Source: Mucilaginibacter flavidus
GTDB taxonomy: Bacteria; Bacteroidota; Bacteroidia; Sphingobacteriales; Sphingobacteriaceae
Direction of reading: 5' to 3'
Length of the DNA stretch: 64,000 bases
NCBI RefSeq assembly: GCF_024055575.1
Contig: NZ_JAMXOE010000004.1
Location: forward strand, 205,932 to 269,931
The notes under the pieces were generated by a model. That model searched no databases, was not told where the DNA came from, and saw only the letters and a list, made by a program, of their open reading frames with translations. Of the stretch, positions 1 through 11,700 are shown piece by piece. The position numbers and the translations under genes are program-made. Numbering within the stretch: the stretch's first letter is position 1; each line of letters starts with the position of its first letter.

Positions 1-109
1 TAAAATGGTGGATTTGAATGCATTTACAGTAGAATCAGCCATGAAAATGGTGGCAGGAACTGCCCGCAGTATGGGGATAACCGTATCAGGTACGGCACCC
101 TGGAATTAA
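1..109 (+). CDS. rplK: 50S ribosomal protein L11, C-terminal end (partial)
   Basis: An open frame enters from the left edge and ends at a TAA at 107-109. The last 35 residues contain [21 protein letters not shown] and a short tail, matching the conserved C-terminal helix of L11, which binds 23S rRNA at the GTPase-associated centre. Its place directly before rplA is the standard L11-L1-L10-L7/L12 order. Only the end is visible, so nothing can be said about the start. Confidence 0.9.
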   Translation, partial: KMVDLNAFTVESAMKMVAGTARSMGITVSGTAPWN

Positions 110-136
110 TTAATTTATACAAATCAGTTTAAGACA

Positions 137-835
137 GTGGCTAGATTAACAAAAAATCAAAAAGTGGCAGTCTCCAAAATTGAGGCAAACAAGGCGTATT
201 CCTTACAGGATGCAACATCTTTGGTAAAAGATATTACTAATACCAAATTTGATTCATCTGTTGATATTGATGTTCGTTTAGGTGTTGATCCGCGTAAAGC
301 CAATCAAATGGTGCGTGGTATTGCAACCTTACCTCATGGAACCGGTAAAACTGTACGTGTATTGGTGCTTTGTACTCCTGATAAGGAACAAGAAGCTAAA
401 GATGCAGGTGCAGATTACGTAGGTTTGGATGATTATATTGCCAAAATTGAAGGTGGATGGACTGATGTTGATATTATCATCACTATGCCAAGTGTTATGG
501 CGAAGGTTGGTCGTTTAGGTCGTATTTTAGGCCCGCGTAACCTTATGCCAAACCCAAAATCAGGTACAGTAACTCCCGAAGTTGGGAAAGCTGTAACTGA
601 GGTTAAAGGTGGTAAAATTGACTTCAAGGTTGATAAAACCGGCATCATTCATGCCTCAATAGGAAAAGTATCTTTCCCTGCTGATAAAATTTACGAAAAT
701 GCACTTGAAGTATTACAGGTGATTTCGAAATTAAAACCTTCAGCAGCAAAAGGAACATATTTTAAGAGTATTCATATCTCTTCAACCATGTCGCCTGGAA
801 TTGAAATTGAAACTAAAACAGTAGCGGGGATCTAA
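137..835 (+). CDS. rplA: 50S ribosomal protein L1
   Basis: The 232-residue product is full length for L1, the protein of the mobile L1 stalk of the large subunit, and a translational repressor of its own operon in other bacteria. The conserved L1 signature [16 protein letters not shown] is at residues 131-146. Translation starts at a GTG (137); the following residues MARLTKNQK fit L1 N-termini, and no upstream ATG fits. It lies 27 bp after rplK and 3 bp before rplJ, so it is co-transcribed with both. Confidence 0.97.
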   Translation: MARLTKNQKVAVSKIEANKAYSLQDATSLVKDITNTKFDSSVDIDVRLGVDPRKANQMVRGIATLPHGTGKTVRVLVLCTPDKEQEAKDAGADYVGLDDYIAKIEGGWTDVDIIITMPSVMAKVGRLGRILGPRNLMPNPKSGTVTPEVGKAVTEVKGGKIDFKVDKTGIIHASIGKVSFPADKIYENALEVLQVISKLKPSAAKGTYFKSIHISSTMSPGIEIETKTVAGI

Positions 836-838
836 ATC

Positions 839-1357
839 ATGACTAAAGAAGAAAAACACGAATTAGTAATCGCCCTTACTGAACAAATGAAGGATTTTGG
901 TAATTTTTATATTACTGACACCTCAAATTTGACGGTTGCAAAAGTAAATGATATTCGCCGTAAATGTTTCGAAAGCGACATTACCATGAAAGTAGCAAAA
1001 AACAGCCTGATACAAAAGGCTATGGAAGCTGCCGGTGGCGATTACACCCAGATGTTTGATGTTTTAAAAGGTTCATCTTCAATTCTTTTCTCAAAATCAG
1101 CTACTGCCCCGGCAAAGTTGATTAAGCAGTTAAGGAAGAAAAGTGACAAACCGATTTTAAAAGCAGCTTACATTGATTCAGCGATATTTATCGGTGATAA
1201 CCAGATAGACACTTTGATTGCATTGAAATCAAAAGAACAACTGGTTGGAGAAATCATTGGATTATTGCAATCACCAGCTAAGAATGTTATTTCTGCACTG
1301 CAATCAGGCGGAAATATATTGGCAGGCGTTGTAAAAACATTACAGGAAAGAGGTTAA
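839..1357 (+). CDS. rplJ: 50S ribosomal protein L10
   Basis: The 172-residue product is normal length for L10, which forms the base of the L7/L12 stalk and recruits translation GTPases. The N-terminal half carries the RNA-binding part (KVNDIRRKC, MKVAKNSLIQKA). The C-terminal helix that binds L7/L12 dimers follows (ISALQSGGNILAGVVKTLQ). It starts 3 bp after the rplA stop and precedes rplL by 62 bp, as usual. Confidence 0.97.
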   Translation: MTKEEKHELVIALTEQMKDFGNFYITDTSNLTVAKVNDIRRKCFESDITMKVAKNSLIQKAMEAAGGDYTQMFDVLKGSSSILFSKSATAPAKLIKQLRKKSDKPILKAAYIDSAIFIGDNQIDTLIALKSKEQLVGEIIGLLQSPAKNVISALQSGGNILAGVVKTLQERG

Positions 1358-1419
1358 CCGGACACCTAAAAGTTCGATATTAAAAAACAAAAAGCATTAA
1401 AAGTAAAATTTAAAATAAA

Positions 1420-1803
1420 ATGGCGGATTTAAAAGCGTTTGCTGAACAGTTGGTAAACTTAACAGTAAAGGAAGTAAACGAATTAGCTCAGATCTTAAAA
1501 GACGAGTATGGTATTGAGCCTGCTGCTGCAGCTGTTGCTGTTGCTGCTGCTCCTGCTGGTGGCGATGACGCACCTGCTGAAGCTGCAGTTCAAACTGCAT
1601 TTGACGTTATCCTGAAAGAAGCAGGTGGCGCTAAATTAGCAGTTGTTAAATTAGTAAAAGACCTAACCGGCCTTGGTTTGAAAGAAGCTAAAGACTTAGT
1701 TGATGGTGCACCTAAAGAAGTAAAAACTGGTGTTACTAAAGAAGAAGCTGAATCTCTTAAAAAACAATTAGAAGAAGCCGGAGCAGTAGTTGAGGTTAAA
1801 TAA
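1420..1803 (+). CDS. rplL: 50S ribosomal protein L7/L12
   Basis: The 127-residue product has the three-part L7/L12 build: an N-terminal dimerisation helix (residues 1-33), an Ala/Pro/Gly-rich flexible hinge (about 34-56), and a C-terminal domain that contacts elongation factors. The conserved [16 protein letters not shown] is at residues 84-99. It is the last ribosomal gene before rpoB. A GC-rich hairpin in the 168-bp gap downstream probably lowers read-through into rpoB. Confidence 0.97.
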   Translation: MADLKAFAEQLVNLTVKEVNELAQILKDEYGIEPAAAAVAVAAAPAGGDDAPAEAAVQTAFDVILKEAGGAKLAVVKLVKDLTGLGLKEAKDLVDGAPKEVKTGVTKEEAESLKKQLEEAGAVVEVK

Positions 1804-1828
1804 GTTAACCCATAATAAAATGGCATCA

Positions 1829-1853
1829 GACTCCGACCTTTTTGGTCGGGGTC
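1829..1853 (+). promoter_or_regulatory. Hairpin between rplL and rpoB (possible attenuator)
   Basis: The sequence reads GACTCCGACC, a five-T loop, then GGTCGGGGTC: a 10-bp stem with one G-T pair. No clean run of T follows, so it is not a textbook intrinsic terminator. The rplL-rpoB gap is where other bacteria partly terminate or process the mRNA, so that ribosomal proteins outnumber RNA polymerase. A similar role here is inference. Confidence 0.55.
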
Positions 1854-1971
1854 TATTGCTGTTTATATAGATCAGGTTATTGCTTTTTAGTGATTTCGGT
1901 AATATTCTGAATATCAACATCTACCAGAAAACATCTACACCAGTTTATTAATAAACTAAAATTTTATTCCC

Positions 1972-4900
1972 TTGGCAAACAAAATTAATCAAAGAGTAAA
2001 TTTTGCGACCAGCAGAAAGGTATTGGATTATCCCGATTTTCTTGATGTTCAGTTGCAATCTTTCCAGGAATTTTTTCAATTGGAAACTACCTCAGACAAC
2101 CGCTACAAAGAAGGTTTGTTTAAAGTGTTTGCTGAAAATTTTCCTATCTCCGATTCAAGAAACATCTTCGTTTTAGAGTTTCTTGATTACTTTATTGATC
2201 CGCCACGTTACGATATACAGGAATGTATTGAGCGCGGATTAACTTACAGTGTGCCTTTAAAAGCCAAGCTTCGCCTGTCGTGTAACGATGAGGAACACGA
2301 AGACTTTGAAACTATTGTACAGGATGTATACCTGGGAACTATCCCTTATATGACACCCAAAGGTACCTTTGTTATCAATGGTGCCGAGCGTGTAATTGTA
2401 TCGCAGTTACACCGTTCGCCAGGTGTATTTTTTGGCCAAAGCCGCCACACTAACGGTACAAAATTATACTCTGCCCGTGTTATCCCTTTCAAAGGTTCAT
2501 GGATTGAGTTTGCTACCGACGTTAACAACGTGATGTATGCTTACATCGACCGTAAAAAGAAATTCCCGGTTACTACTTTGCTGCGCGCAATTGGTTACGA
2601 CTCTGATAAAGATATATTAGAATTGTTTGAACTGGCCGACGAGGTTAAAGTAAGCAAATCAGGCCTGAAGAAATTCATTGGCCGCAAGCTTGCTGCAAGG
2701 GTGTTGAAAAAATGGGTTGAAGACTTTGTGGACGAAGATACCGGCGAGGTTGTTTCTATTGACCGTAACGAAATTATCCTGGAGCGTGAAACCGTGCTGG
2801 AAGATGATCATATTGATATGATTATTGACGCAGGTGTTAAAACTATCATCCTGAACAAGGAAGATGCTGCTACCAGCGGTGATTACACCATTATATATAA
2901 CACTTTACAGAAAGATACTTCGAATTCGGAGAAAGAGGCGGTTGAGCATATCTACCGTCAATTACGTAACGCTGAACCACCTGATGAGGAAACTGCCCGT
3001 GGTATCATCGATCGTTTATTCTTCTCTGATAAAAGATATGATTTGGGCGATGTGGGACGTTACCGCATCAACCGTAAATTGAAGTTGACTACCAGCGACG
3101 AGACTAAAGTTTTAACCAAGCAGGACATCATCGCGATTGTTAAATATTTGATCAAGTTAATCAACTCAAAAGCTGAGGTGGATGATATTGATCACTTGTC
3201 AAACCGTCGTGTTCGTACTGTTGGCGAGCAGCTTTATGCTCAGTTTGGTGTTGGTTTAGCACGTATGGCCCGTACCATCCGCGAGCGTATGAACATTCGT
3301 GACAACGAGGTGTTTACACCAACCGACCTGATCAACGCACGTACGCTTTCATCGGTTATCAACTCGTTCTTCGGTACCAACCAGCTTTCACAGTTCATGG
3401 ACCAAACCAATCCACTGGCAGAGATTACGCACAAGCGTCGTCTGTCAGCCCTTGGGCCCGGTGGTCTGTCACGTGAGCGTGCAGGTTTTGAGGTTCGTGA
3501 CGTACACTACACCCACTACGGTAGGTTATGTACTATTGAAACTCCGGAAGGACCGAATATTGGTTTGATATCTTCGCTTTGCGTACACGCAAAAATCAAC
3601 AACTTAGGCTTTATCGAAACGCCATACAAACGTGTGGTTGACGGTAAAGTACAGGTGCAGGAAGATGTTATCTATTTATCTGCTGAAGATGAAGACGGTA
3701 AAACTATCGGCCAGGCAAACGCGCATTATGACGATAAGGGTGTATTTGCACTACCTAAAGTTAAAGCACGTTTTGAAGGTGACTTCCCGATTATTGATCC
3801 TGAGAAACTGGATCTAATGGACATTGCTCCAAACCAGATTACATCAATTGCTGCGTCGTTGATTCCGTTCCTTGAACATGATGATGCTAACCGTGCCTTG
3901 ATGGGTTCGAACATGCAGCGCCAGGCAGTGCCTTTATTGCGCCCTGAAGCTCCTATTGTTGGTACAGGTTTGGAAGGCCGTGTTGCGAAAGACTCTCGTA
4001 CCCTGATCAACGCTGAAGGCGATGGTGTGGTTGAGTATGTTGATGCAAACGAAATCCGTATTAAATATGACCGTAACGAACTTGACCGCTTAATCTCTTT
4101 TGATGGCGATACAAGAAGCTACAGGTTAACGAAGTTTAAGAAAACTAACCAGAGCACTACCATGAACCTTAAGCCTATCGTTAAAAAAGGCCAGAGGGTA
4201 TCAAAAGGAGAGGTGCTTTGCGAAGGATATGCAACACAGGCAGGTGAGCTGGCCCTTGGTCGTAACCTGAAAGTGGCGTTCATGCCTTGGCAAGGTTATA
4301 ACTTTGAGGATGCGATTGTAATATCTGAGCGTGTAGTATCGCAGGATATATTTACATCGCTTCACGTTGAAGAGTTTGAGCTTGAAGTGCGTGATACCAA
4401 ACGCGGTGAAGAAGAATTGACACCGGATATCCCTAACGTATCAGAAGAAGCTACTAAAGACCTTGACGAAGACGGTATTATCCGTGTAGGCGCTGAGGTT
4501 AAAGAAGGCGACATCCTGATTGGTAAGATTACCCCTAAAGGCGAATCTGACCCATCTCCGGAAGAAAAACTGTTACGTGCTATATTTGGTGACAAAGCAG
4601 GTGATGTTAAAGATGCATCCCTGAAAACTCCTCCATCTATCGCAGGTGTGGTTATTGATACTAAATTGTTCAGCCGTGCTAAGAAAACTTCGAAAGCCGA
4701 AGAAAAAGCACAGTTGGAGAAACTTGATAACAAGCACGACAAAGCAGTAAAAGATCTTAAAAATACTTTAATTGAGAAGTTATTTGAGATAGTGAACGGC
4801 AAAACATCACAAGGTGTTTACAACGTTTACAAAGAACTGCATGTGCCTAAAGGTGTAAAATTCACGCAAAAAATACTGGTTGAGCTTAATTATGAAAATA

Positions 4901-5775
4901 TTAACCCAACCAAGTGGACAACTGATGACGATAAAAACGACCAGATAAAAACCCTGCTTCACAACTACAACATTAAGTTGAATGAGGAACTGGGTGCTTA
5001 CCGTCGTGATAAATTTGCTATCAGCGTGGGTGATGAGCTGCCATCAGGTATAGTTCAAATGGCTAAAGTTTACATCGCTAAAAAGCGTAAGCTTAAAGTG
5101 GGTGATAAAATGGCGGGCCGTCACGGTAACAAAGGTATTGTTGCACGTATTGTACGTGACGAAGATATGCCTTTCCTTGAAGACGGAACACCGGTTGATA
5201 TTGTGTTGAACCCGCTGGGTGTACCTTCACGTATGAACCTGGGCCAGATTTACGAAACAGTATTAGGCTGGGCTGGTAAAGAGCTTGGAATTAAATTCGC
5301 AACCCCGATTTTTGATGGTGCAAGCCATGAAGAAGTGGAAGAGTGGGTTAAAAAGGCAAACTTACCTGAATCAGGCCGTACTTACCTGTACAATGGCTTG
5401 ACCGGCGACCGTTTTGACCAGCAGACCACTGTAGGTATTATCTACATGCTGAAACTGGGCCACATGGTTGACGATAAGATGCACGCACGTTCAATTGGGC
5501 CATACTCATTAATTACACAACAGCCATTGGGTGGTAAAGCCCAGTTTGGTGGTCAGCGTTTTGGTGAGATGGAGGTTTGGGCACTGGAAGCATTCGGTGC
5601 ATCAAACATACTGCAGGAAATATTGACCGTTAAATCGGATGATGTTATCGGCCGTGCCAAAACATATGAGGCTATTGTTAAAGGCGAAAACCTGCCAACA
5701 CCGTCAGTTCCAGAATCATTCAACGTATTGGTTCACGAATTAAGAGGTTTAGGTTTGGATATAACGTTAGAATAA
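1972..5775 (+). CDS. rpoB: DNA-directed RNA polymerase subunit beta
   Basis: The 1267-residue product is full length for Bacteroidota RpoB. The rifampicin-binding cluster near residues 469-500 ([20 protein letters not shown], then [16 protein letters not shown]) keeps the wild-type Asp, His and Ser at the usual resistance positions, so no rifampicin-resistance substitution is visible there. The C-terminal part carries [14 protein letters not shown] and the [20 protein letters not shown] clamp motif. Translation begins at a TTG (1972) followed by [10 protein letters not shown]; no ATG in frame fits better. rpoC follows after 117 bp. Confidence 0.98.
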   Translation: MANKINQRVNFATSRKVLDYPDFLDVQLQSFQEFFQLETTSDNRYKEGLFKVFAENFPISDSRNIFVLEFLDYFIDPPRYDIQECIERGLTYSVPLKAKLRLSCNDEEHEDFETIVQDVYLGTIPYMTPKGTFVINGAERVIVSQLHRSPGVFFGQSRHTNGTKLYSARVIPFKGSWIEFATDVNNVMYAYIDRKKKFPVTTLLRAIGYDSDKDILELFELADEVKVSKSGLKKFIGRKLAARVLKKWVEDFVDEDTGEVVSIDRNEIILERETVLEDDHIDMIIDAGVKTIILNKEDAATSGDYTIIYNTLQKDTSNSEKEAVEHIYRQLRNAEPPDEETARGIIDRLFFSDKRYDLGDVGRYRINRKLKLTTSDETKVLTKQDIIAIVKYLIKLINSKAEVDDIDHLSNRRVRTVGEQLYAQFGVGLARMARTIRERMNIRDNEVFTPTDLINARTLSSVINSFFGTNQLSQFMDQTNPLAEITHKRRLSALGPGGLSRERAGFEVRDVHYTHYGRLCTIETPEGPNIGLISSLCVHAKINNLGFIETPYKRVVDGKVQVQEDVIYLSAEDEDGKTIGQANAHYDDKGVFALPKVKARFEGDFPIIDPEKLDLMDIAPNQITSIAASLIPFLEHDDANRALMGSNMQRQAVPLLRPEAPIVGTGLEGRVAKDSRTLINAEGDGVVEYVDANEIRIKYDRNELDRLISFDGDTRSYRLTKFKKTNQSTTMNLKPIVKKGQRVSKGEVLCEGYATQAGELALGRNLKVAFMPWQGYNFEDAIVISERVVSQDIFTSLHVEEFELEVRDTKRGEEELTPDIPNVSEEATKDLDEDGIIRVGAEVKEGDILIGKITPKGESDPSPEEKLLRAIFGDKAGDVKDASLKTPPSIAGVVIDTKLFSRAKKTSKAEEKAQLEKLDNKHDKAVKDLKNTLIEKLFEIVNGKTSQGVYNVYKELHVPKGVKFTQKILVELNYENINPTKWTTDDDKNDQIKTLLHNYNIKLNEELGAYRRDKFAISVGDELPSGIVQMAKVYIAKKRKLKVGDKMAGRHGNKGIVARIVRDEDMPFLEDGTPVDIVLNPLGVPSRMNLGQIYETVLGWAGKELGIKFATPIFDGASHEEVEEWVKKANLPESGRTYLYNGLTGDRFDQQTTVGIIYMLKLGHMVDDKMHARSIGPYSLITQQPLGGKAQFGGQRFGEMEVWALEAFGASNILQEILTVKSDDVIGRAKTYEAIVKGENLPTPSVPESFNVLVHELRGLGLDITLE

Positions 5776-5872
5776 AGGTTGTTGTAAAGTTGTAAGGTTT
5801 GAATCTGTAATTTATCGCAGCATTAAAACCTTACAACATTTCAACTTTGCAACATTCCAACCTTTCAACAAC
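5776..5872. repeat. Palindromic word-repeat spacer between rpoB and rpoC
   Basis: GTTGTAAGGTTT at 5789-5800 is an exact inverted match to AAACCTTACAAC at 5826-5837. The right arm continues with further variants of the words CAACATT, TTTCAAC and CCAACC to 5872, which pair loosely with GGTTGTTGTAAAG at 5778-5790. The unit fills most of the 117-bp gap. RNA from it could fold into a long imperfect hairpin inside the rpoBC message. Confidence 0.6.
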
Positions 5873-5892
5873 AATTAAAAACAAAGGAGACT

Positions 5893-8800
5893 ATGTCTTA
5901 CAAAAAGGATAATAAAATCAAGAGTAATTTCACCACAATTACCATCAGTTTAGCTTCGCCTGAATCTATCCTGGAGCGTTCAAGCGGTGAAGTTTTAAAA
6001 CCTGAAACCATTAACTACAGGACCTACAAGCCTGAGCGTGATGGTTTATTCTGCGAGCGTATTTTTGGTCCGGTTAAAGATTATGAGTGCCATTGCGGTA
6101 AATACAAGCGTATCCGTTACAAGGGTATTGTTTGCGACCGTTGCGGTGTTGAAGTAACCGAAAAGAAAGTCCGTCGCGAGCGTATGGGCCACATCAACCT
6201 GGTGGTGCCTGTTGCGCATATCTGGTACTTCCGTTCGTTGCCAAACAAAATTGGTTACTTACTGGGCCTACCAACAAAAAGACTTGACTTAATCATTTAC
6301 TACGAACGTTATGTAGTAATCCAGCCTGGTATTAAAGAAGCTGACGGAATCAACAAAATGGATTTCCTGACCGAAGAAGAATACCTTGATGTATTGGATA
6401 CCTTACCAAAGGAAAACCAGTACCTGGACGACAAAGATCCGCAGAAATTTGTGGCTAAAATGGGCGCCGAGGCTTTAGAGGAGTTGTTAAAACGCCTGGA
6501 CCTTGACGAACTTTCATTTAGCTTGCGTCACCAGGCTGCAAACGAAACTTCACAGCAACGTAAAAACGAAGCTTTGAAACGTTTACAGGTTGTTGAAGCT
6601 TTCCGCGATGCAAAAACAAGGATTGAAAATAACCCTGAGTGGATGATTGTTAAAATCGTTCCGGTTATCCCGCCTGAATTGCGCCCGTTAGTTCCATTGG
6701 AAGGCGGCCGTTTTGCGACGTCAGATTTGAACGACTTATACCGTCGTGTAATTATCCGCAACAACCGTTTAAAACGTTTGATTGAGATAAAAGCGCCGGA
6801 AGTTATACTACGTAACGAAAAACGTATGCTGCAGGAAGCTGTGGATTCGTTGTTCGATAACTCACGTAAAGTAAACGCAGTGAAAACTGAAGGTAACCGT
6901 GCTTTGAAATCACTTTCAGACATCCTGAAAGGTAAACAAGGCCGTTTCCGCCAGAACTTATTAGGTAAACGTGTGGATTATTCGGCACGTTCGGTAATTG
7001 TTGTAGGGCCAAACCTTAAACTACACGAGTGCGGTTTGCCGAAAGATATGGCCGCCGAGCTGTTTAAACCATTTATCATCCGCAAAATGATTGAGCGTGG
7101 TGTGGTTAAAACAGTAAAATCTGCCAAAAAGATTGTTGACCGGAAAGATCCATTGGTTTGGGACATTTTGGAAAACGTATTGAAAGGCCACCCTGTATTG
7201 CTAAACCGTGCGCCAACGCTGCACAGGTTAGGTATCCAGGCTTTCCAGCCAAAATTGGTTGAAGGTAAGGCTATTCAATTGCACCCGTTAACCTGTACCG
7301 CCTTTAACGCGGATTTTGACGGTGACCAGATGGCTGTGCACGTACCGCTTGGTAACGCAGCAATTTTGGAAGCCCAGGTATTAATGCTTGCATCACATAA
7401 CATCCTTAACCCTGCTAACGGAACACCAATTACAGTACCTTCGCAAGACATGGTGCTTGGTTTGTACTACATAACCAAAGGCCGTAAAACAGATGAAGGA
7501 CGCGTTGTAAAAGGCGAAGGCTTGACCTTCTATTCTGCTGAAGAAGTAATTATAGCTTATAACGAACGTAAGATTGATCTGCACGCCTTTATTAAGGTTA
7601 AGGGTATGATCAAAGAACGTGACGGGCATATAGTGAGCAAAATTATTGATACTACTGTAGGCCGCGTGTTGTTTAACCAGCATGTTCCGGTTGAGGTAGG
7701 TTACATTAATGAATTGCTGACCAAGAAATCACTACGCGATATTATTGGCGAGGTAGTGAAAATTACCGGTATGGCACGCGCAGCCCAGTTCCTTGATGAT
7801 ATTAAGGAGTTAGGTTTCAGAATGGCATTCCAGGGTGGTTTATCATTTAACCTTAAAGACATTAATATCCCTGCTGAAAAAGTTACATTAATTGCCCAGG
7901 CCTCTAAACAGGTTGAAGAGGTAATGGGTAACTACAACATGGGCTTTATTACCAATAACGAGCGTTACAACCAAATTATCGATATCTGGACCCGTATCAA
8001 CAACCGCTTAACAGCGAATGTGATGGAAATTCTTTCGAGTGATAACCAGGGCTTTAACTCTGTTTATATGATGCTTGACTCAGGTGCACGTGGTTCTAAA
8101 GAGCAGATTCGTCAGCTTGCAGGTATGCGTGGTTTGATGGCTAAGCCTCAGAAATCGGGTTCGGGTGGTGAGATTATCGAGAACCCGATCCTTTCGAACT
8201 TTAAAGAAGGTTTGTCGGTATTGGAGTACTTCATTTCAACTCACGGTGCACGTAAAGGTTTGGCGGATACAGCGTTAAAAACTGCGGATGCTGGTTATTT
8301 AACGCGTAGGTTGCATGACGTTGCCCAGGATATGATTGTTGGTACAGTTGATTGCGGTACTTTAAGAGGTATATACACAACCGCCCTTAAAGATAACGAG
8401 GATATTGTTGAGCCATTGTACGATCGTATTTTAGGCCGTACCACTTTGCATGATGTGCTTGACCCTATTACCAATGAATTATTGATAACAGCCGGTGAAG
8501 ATATTACCGAAGAGATTGCCAAGAAAATTGAAAACTCGCCGCTGGAAGGTATCGAAATACGTTCGGTATTAACCTGCGAAAGCAAACGCGGTGTGTGTGC
8601 ATTGTGCTATGGGCGTAACCTTGCAAGCGGTAAACGTGTGCAAAAAGGTGAAGCTGTTGGTGTAATAGCTGCACAGAGTATCGGTGAGCCGGGTACACAG
8701 TTAACACTGCGTACATTCCACGTGGGTGGTACCGCATCAAACATCGCTGCTGAATCGCAGATTAACGCAAGGTTTGATGGTATCATTGAATTCGAGAACG

Positions 8801-10179
8801 TTCGTACAGTTGAATACAAAACCGAAGAAGGTTTGGTAGAGGTTGTGTTAGGCCGTTCGGGCGAGTTCCGTATTGTTGAGGAAGGTACTAACAAAGTTAT
8901 TGTTACCAATAACATACCTTATGGTGCTTACCTGTACATTAAGGACGGAAGTAAAATAACCAAAGGCGACCGTATCTGTTCATGGGATCCGTACAATGCG
9001 GTAATTATATCTGAATTTGCGGGTGTTACCAAATTTGAGGCTGTTTTGGAAGGTATTACTTTCCGCGAAGAATCAGACGAGCAAACAGGTCACCGCGAAA
9101 AGGTAATTATCGACACCCGGGATAAAACCAAAAATCCTGTTATACAGGTTGCTGATAATAAAGGAAACATTATTAAAGGCTATAACATCCCGGTAGGCGC
9201 TCACATTGCTGTTGATGAAGGTGAAAAACTGCAAACAGGACAGGTTATTGCTAAAATTCCTCGTTCAACCGGTAAAACCCGGGATATTACAGGTGGTTTA
9301 CCACGTGTAACCGAGTTATTTGAAGCACGTAACCCATCGAACCCTGCGGTAGTAACCGAAATTGACGGTGTCGTAACTTTAGGTGGTGTGAAACGTGGTA
9401 ACCGCGAAATCACCATCGAATCGAAAGACGGACAGGTTAAAAAATACCTGGTTCCATTGTCGAAACACATCCTTGTACAGGATAACGACTTTGTGAAGGC
9501 AGGTATGCCATTGTCTGACGGTTCGATATCGCCTGCTGATATCCTTGCCATTAAAGGCCCTGCAGCAGTGCAGGAGTACCTGGTAAATGGTATACAGGAA
9601 GTTTACCGCTTACAAGGTGTGAAAATTAACGATAAGCACTTTGAGGTGATTGTTCACCAGATGATGCAGAAGGTAGCTATTGAAGATGCCGGCGATACCC
9701 GTTTCCTTGAAAGGGAAGCAGTTGACAGCTGGGATTTCATGCTGGAAAACGACGACATCTTTGACAAGAAGGTGGTTACAGAACCAGGTGATTCAACAAG
9801 CTTAAAATCAGGCCAAATAGTTTCGGTAAGAAGGCTGCGCGATGAAAACTCAATTTTGAAACGTAAAGATTTAAAATTGGTTGAAGTACGTGATGCAATC
9901 GCTGCAACCTCGAGCCCGATGCTGCAAGGTATAACAAGAGCATCGTTAGGTACTAAATCATTTATCTCGGCTGCATCGTTCCAGGAAACTACCAAGGTTC
10001 TGAACGAAGCTGCGATTGCAGGTAAAAAGGATTTGATGCTTGGCTTGAAAGAAAACGTTATTGTAGGTCACTTAATTCCTTCAGGAACAGGTCTGCGCGA
10101 ATACGAAAATATCCGTGTAGGTTCGCAGGAAGAATTTGATCGCCTGATGGCTTCAAAAGCTGAAGAAATAGAAGCTTAA
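5893..10179 (+). CDS. rpoC: DNA-directed RNA polymerase subunit beta prime
   Basis: The 1428-residue product is full length. The N-terminal zinc site has C66, C68, C81 and C84 (CHCG and CDRCG). The catalytic NADFDGDQM loop, whose three Asp hold the active-site magnesium, is near residues 472-480. A second Cys group ([11 protein letters not shown]) lies near residue 894. An unusually good Shine-Dalgarno sequence for this phylum, AAAGGAGA, lies 2 bp before the ATG. The gene ends 25 bp before a strong terminator, closing the operon. Confidence 0.98.
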   Translation: MSYKKDNKIKSNFTTITISLASPESILERSSGEVLKPETINYRTYKPERDGLFCERIFGPVKDYECHCGKYKRIRYKGIVCDRCGVEVTEKKVRRERMGHINLVVPVAHIWYFRSLPNKIGYLLGLPTKRLDLIIYYERYVVIQPGIKEADGINKMDFLTEEEYLDVLDTLPKENQYLDDKDPQKFVAKMGAEALEELLKRLDLDELSFSLRHQAANETSQQRKNEALKRLQVVEAFRDAKTRIENNPEWMIVKIVPVIPPELRPLVPLEGGRFATSDLNDLYRRVIIRNNRLKRLIEIKAPEVILRNEKRMLQEAVDSLFDNSRKVNAVKTEGNRALKSLSDILKGKQGRFRQNLLGKRVDYSARSVIVVGPNLKLHECGLPKDMAAELFKPFIIRKMIERGVVKTVKSAKKIVDRKDPLVWDILENVLKGHPVLLNRAPTLHRLGIQAFQPKLVEGKAIQLHPLTCTAFNADFDGDQMAVHVPLGNAAILEAQVLMLASHNILNPANGTPITVPSQDMVLGLYYITKGRKTDEGRVVKGEGLTFYSAEEVIIAYNERKIDLHAFIKVKGMIKERDGHIVSKIIDTTVGRVLFNQHVPVEVGYINELLTKKSLRDIIGEVVKITGMARAAQFLDDIKELGFRMAFQGGLSFNLKDINIPAEKVTLIAQASKQVEEVMGNYNMGFITNNERYNQIIDIWTRINNRLTANVMEILSSDNQGFNSVYMMLDSGARGSKEQIRQLAGMRGLMAKPQKSGSGGEIIENPILSNFKEGLSVLEYFISTHGARKGLADTALKTADAGYLTRRLHDVAQDMIVGTVDCGTLRGIYTTALKDNEDIVEPLYDRILGRTTLHDVLDPITNELLITAGEDITEEIAKKIENSPLEGIEIRSVLTCESKRGVCALCYGRNLASGKRVQKGEAVGVIAAQSIGEPGTQLTLRTFHVGGTASNIAAESQINARFDGIIEFENVRTVEYKTEEGLVEVVLGRSGEFRIVEEGTNKVIVTNNIPYGAYLYIKDGSKITKGDRICSWDPYNAVIISEFAGVTKFEAVLEGITFREESDEQTGHREKVIIDTRDKTKNPVIQVADNKGNIIKGYNIPVGAHIAVDEGEKLQTGQVIAKIPRSTGKTRDITGGLPRVTELFEARNPSNPAVVTEIDGVVTLGGVKRGNREITIESKDGQVKKYLVPLSKHILVQDNDFVKAGMPLSDGSISPADILAIKGPAAVQEYLVNGIQEVYRLQGVKINDKHFEVIVHQMMQKVAIEDAGDTRFLEREAVDSWDFMLENDDIFDKKVVTEPGDSTSLKSGQIVSVRRLRDENSILKRKDLKLVEVRDAIAATSSPMLQGITRASLGTKSFISAASFQETTKVLNEAAIAGKKDLMLGLKENVIVGHLIPSGTGLREYENIRVGSQEEFDRLMASKAEEIEA

Positions 10180-10203
10180 AATTATACGAACAAATATATT
10201 ATC

Positions 10204-10234
10204 AAAGCCTTCCGCACAAACGGAAGGCTTTTTT
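10204..10234 (+). terminator. Intrinsic terminator after rpoC
   Basis: AAAGCCTTCCG (10204-10214), the loop CACAAA, then CGGAAGGCTTT (10221-10231) form a perfect 11-bp stem followed by more T. It ends the rplK-rpoC transcript. The next gene starts only 15 bp further on. Confidence 0.9.
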
Positions 10235-10248
10235 GTTAATTTAGCACC

Positions 10249-10560
10249 ATGGAAGAACAAAACGAAAATCAACTGAATATTGAGCTTTCTGAAGAGATTG
10301 CAGAGGGTATATATTCCAACCTGGCCATAATCACGCATTCAAGCTCAGAATTTGTGCTTGATTTTATACGTGTAATGCCCGGTGTGCCTAAAGCAAAGGT
10401 GAGGTCGAGAATAATTTTGACGCCTGAGCATGCAAAACGTTTGTTAACTGCGTTAGAAGATAATTTAGAAAAATTCGAAAACGCAAATGGCCGCATAAAA
10501 ATTCAGCAGGACCCATCGGGGTTCCCCATGAATTTCGGTGGCACAGTAGGACAAGCCTAA
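10249..10560 (+). CDS. DUF3467 family protein
   Basis: A small, acidic 103-residue cytoplasmic protein without signal peptide or membrane segment. The residues EGIYSNLAIITHSSSEFVLDFIRVMPG and the following helix RIILTPEHAKRLLTALEDNL are typical of DUF3467. The family has no established function known to me. It follows rpoC across a terminator, and its stop abuts the ATG of the next gene (fcl) with no gap, which suggests joint expression with fcl. Confidence 0.85.
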   Translation: MEEQNENQLNIELSEEIAEGIYSNLAIITHSSSEFVLDFIRVMPGVPKAKVRSRIILTPEHAKRLLTALEDNLEKFENANGRIKIQQDPSGFPMNFGGTVGQA

Positions 10561-11490
10561 ATGGATAGATCAGCTAAAATTTATATTGCAGGCCACCGGG
10601 GTATGGTGGGTTCTGCCATTCATCGTAAACTTCAAAAAGAAGGCTTTTCGAATTTTATCACCCGGACCTCGGATACCCTCGACTTGCGGAGTCAACAGCA
10701 GACTGCCGAGTTTTTTGCACAGGAAAAACCTGATTACATTTTTTTGGCGGCAGCTAAAGTTGGTGGCATTGTAGCCAATAACACTTATCGGGCCGAGTTT
10801 TTGTATGATAACCTGCAGATACAAAACAATGTTATACACAATGCATACCTTAATGGGGTAAAAAAGCTGATGTTTCTGGGCTCGAGTTGTATATATCCTA
10901 AAATGGCCCCACAGCCACTAAAGGAAGAATATTTGCTTACAGGCTTGCTTGAACCGACCAACGAGCCTTACGCGATAGCAAAAATTGCCGGAATAAAAAT
11001 GTGCGACGCCTACCGGGCACAATACGGGAGCAACTTTATATCGGTAATGCCAACCAATTTGTATGGCTTTAATGATAATTATCATCCACAAAATTCACAT
11101 GTGCTACCTGCGCTGATACGCCGTTTCCACGAGGCAAAGGAACAGGGTTTGCCCGAGGTAACCATATGGGGAACGGGCTCACCGATGCGGGAGTTTTTAT
11201 TTGCCGATGATTTAGCCGAAGCGTGCTATTACCTGATGCAAAATTACAATGAGGAAGGCCTTGTGAATATTGGCACCGGGCATGATATCTCAATTAAAGA
11301 CCTGGCAATGCTTATTAAAAACGTTATAGGGTACAGCGGCGAAATAAAATTTGATACCACCAAACCTGACGGTACACCGCGAAAACTGATGGATGTTAGC
11401 AAGTTGCACAATAAAGGCTGGAAACATACAGTTGAGCTGCCTGAAGGCATAAAGATGGCATACCAGGATTTTTTAGCAAAACAAGCTTGA
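10561..11490 (+). CDS. fcl: GDP-L-fucose synthase
   Basis: A 309-residue extended short-chain dehydrogenase that converts GDP-4-keto-6-deoxy-D-mannose to GDP-L-fucose with NADPH. The nucleotide-binding GHRGMVGSA is at residues 11-19, the family motif GSSCIYP at 107-113, and the catalytic pair Y137/K141 in [13 protein letters not shown] and [12 protein letters not shown] in the C-terminal half are also typical. It precedes the first polysaccharide locus. The partner enzyme GDP-mannose 4,6-dehydratase (gmd) is not in this window, so the substrate must be made from elsewhere in the genome. Confidence 0.93.
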   Translation: MDRSAKIYIAGHRGMVGSAIHRKLQKEGFSNFITRTSDTLDLRSQQQTAEFFAQEKPDYIFLAAAKVGGIVANNTYRAEFLYDNLQIQNNVIHNAYLNGVKKLMFLGSSCIYPKMAPQPLKEEYLLTGLLEPTNEPYAIAKIAGIKMCDAYRAQYGSNFISVMPTNLYGFNDNYHPQNSHVLPALIRRFHEAKEQGLPEVTIWGTGSPMREFLFADDLAEACYYLMQNYNEEGLVNIGTGHDISIKDLAMLIKNVIGYSGEIKFDTTKPDGTPRKLMDVSKLHNKGWKHTVELPEGIKMAYQDFLAKQA

Positions 11491-11618
11491 GTCCAGAGAA
11501 CTGTTTGTTGAAAATTAAAACAATAACGGCTCTAATCTGTATTTAACGCATATTTATTCGGGCTGTGCTTTAGAGGGTTGCCGAGCATTGTGAGCGCCAA
11601 TACTTACAAGTAATTTTA

Positions 11619-11647
11619 TTTGCTTAATATTGCAGCGAATTTATTTG
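11619..11647 (+). promoter_or_regulatory. Predicted promoter of the first polysaccharide locus
   Basis: TTTG at 11619-11622 and TTTATTTG at 11640-11647 are separated by 17 bp. They resemble the Bacteroidota -33 TTTG and -7 TAnnTTTG boxes, with one mismatch in the -7 box. Transcription would start near 11654, about 47 bp before the signal-peptide ATG at 11701. This also argues against the in-frame TTG at 11620 as the true start. Confidence 0.4.
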
Positions 11648-11700
11648 TAACCATATCACAAGTTTGGCAAAAATGCATTGGATGTGATTTTTATAGAATA

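Noticed and set aside
3374..3520. Possible rifampicin-resistance change in rpoB
   Set aside because: The Asp, His and Ser residues at the common resistance positions are wild type; the only difference I noticed from E. coli (Tyr in DVHYTHYGR) lies outside those positions and probably reflects lineage.
4362..4802. 146-codon open frame on - within rpoB
   Set aside because: Antisense shadow of conserved rpoB coding sequence; Ser/Leu-rich product typical of reverse frames.
11620..11700. N-terminal extension of the first Wza-like protein from a TTG
   Set aside because: The extension would bury the signal peptide that starts at ATG 11701, and it overlaps the predicted promoter.
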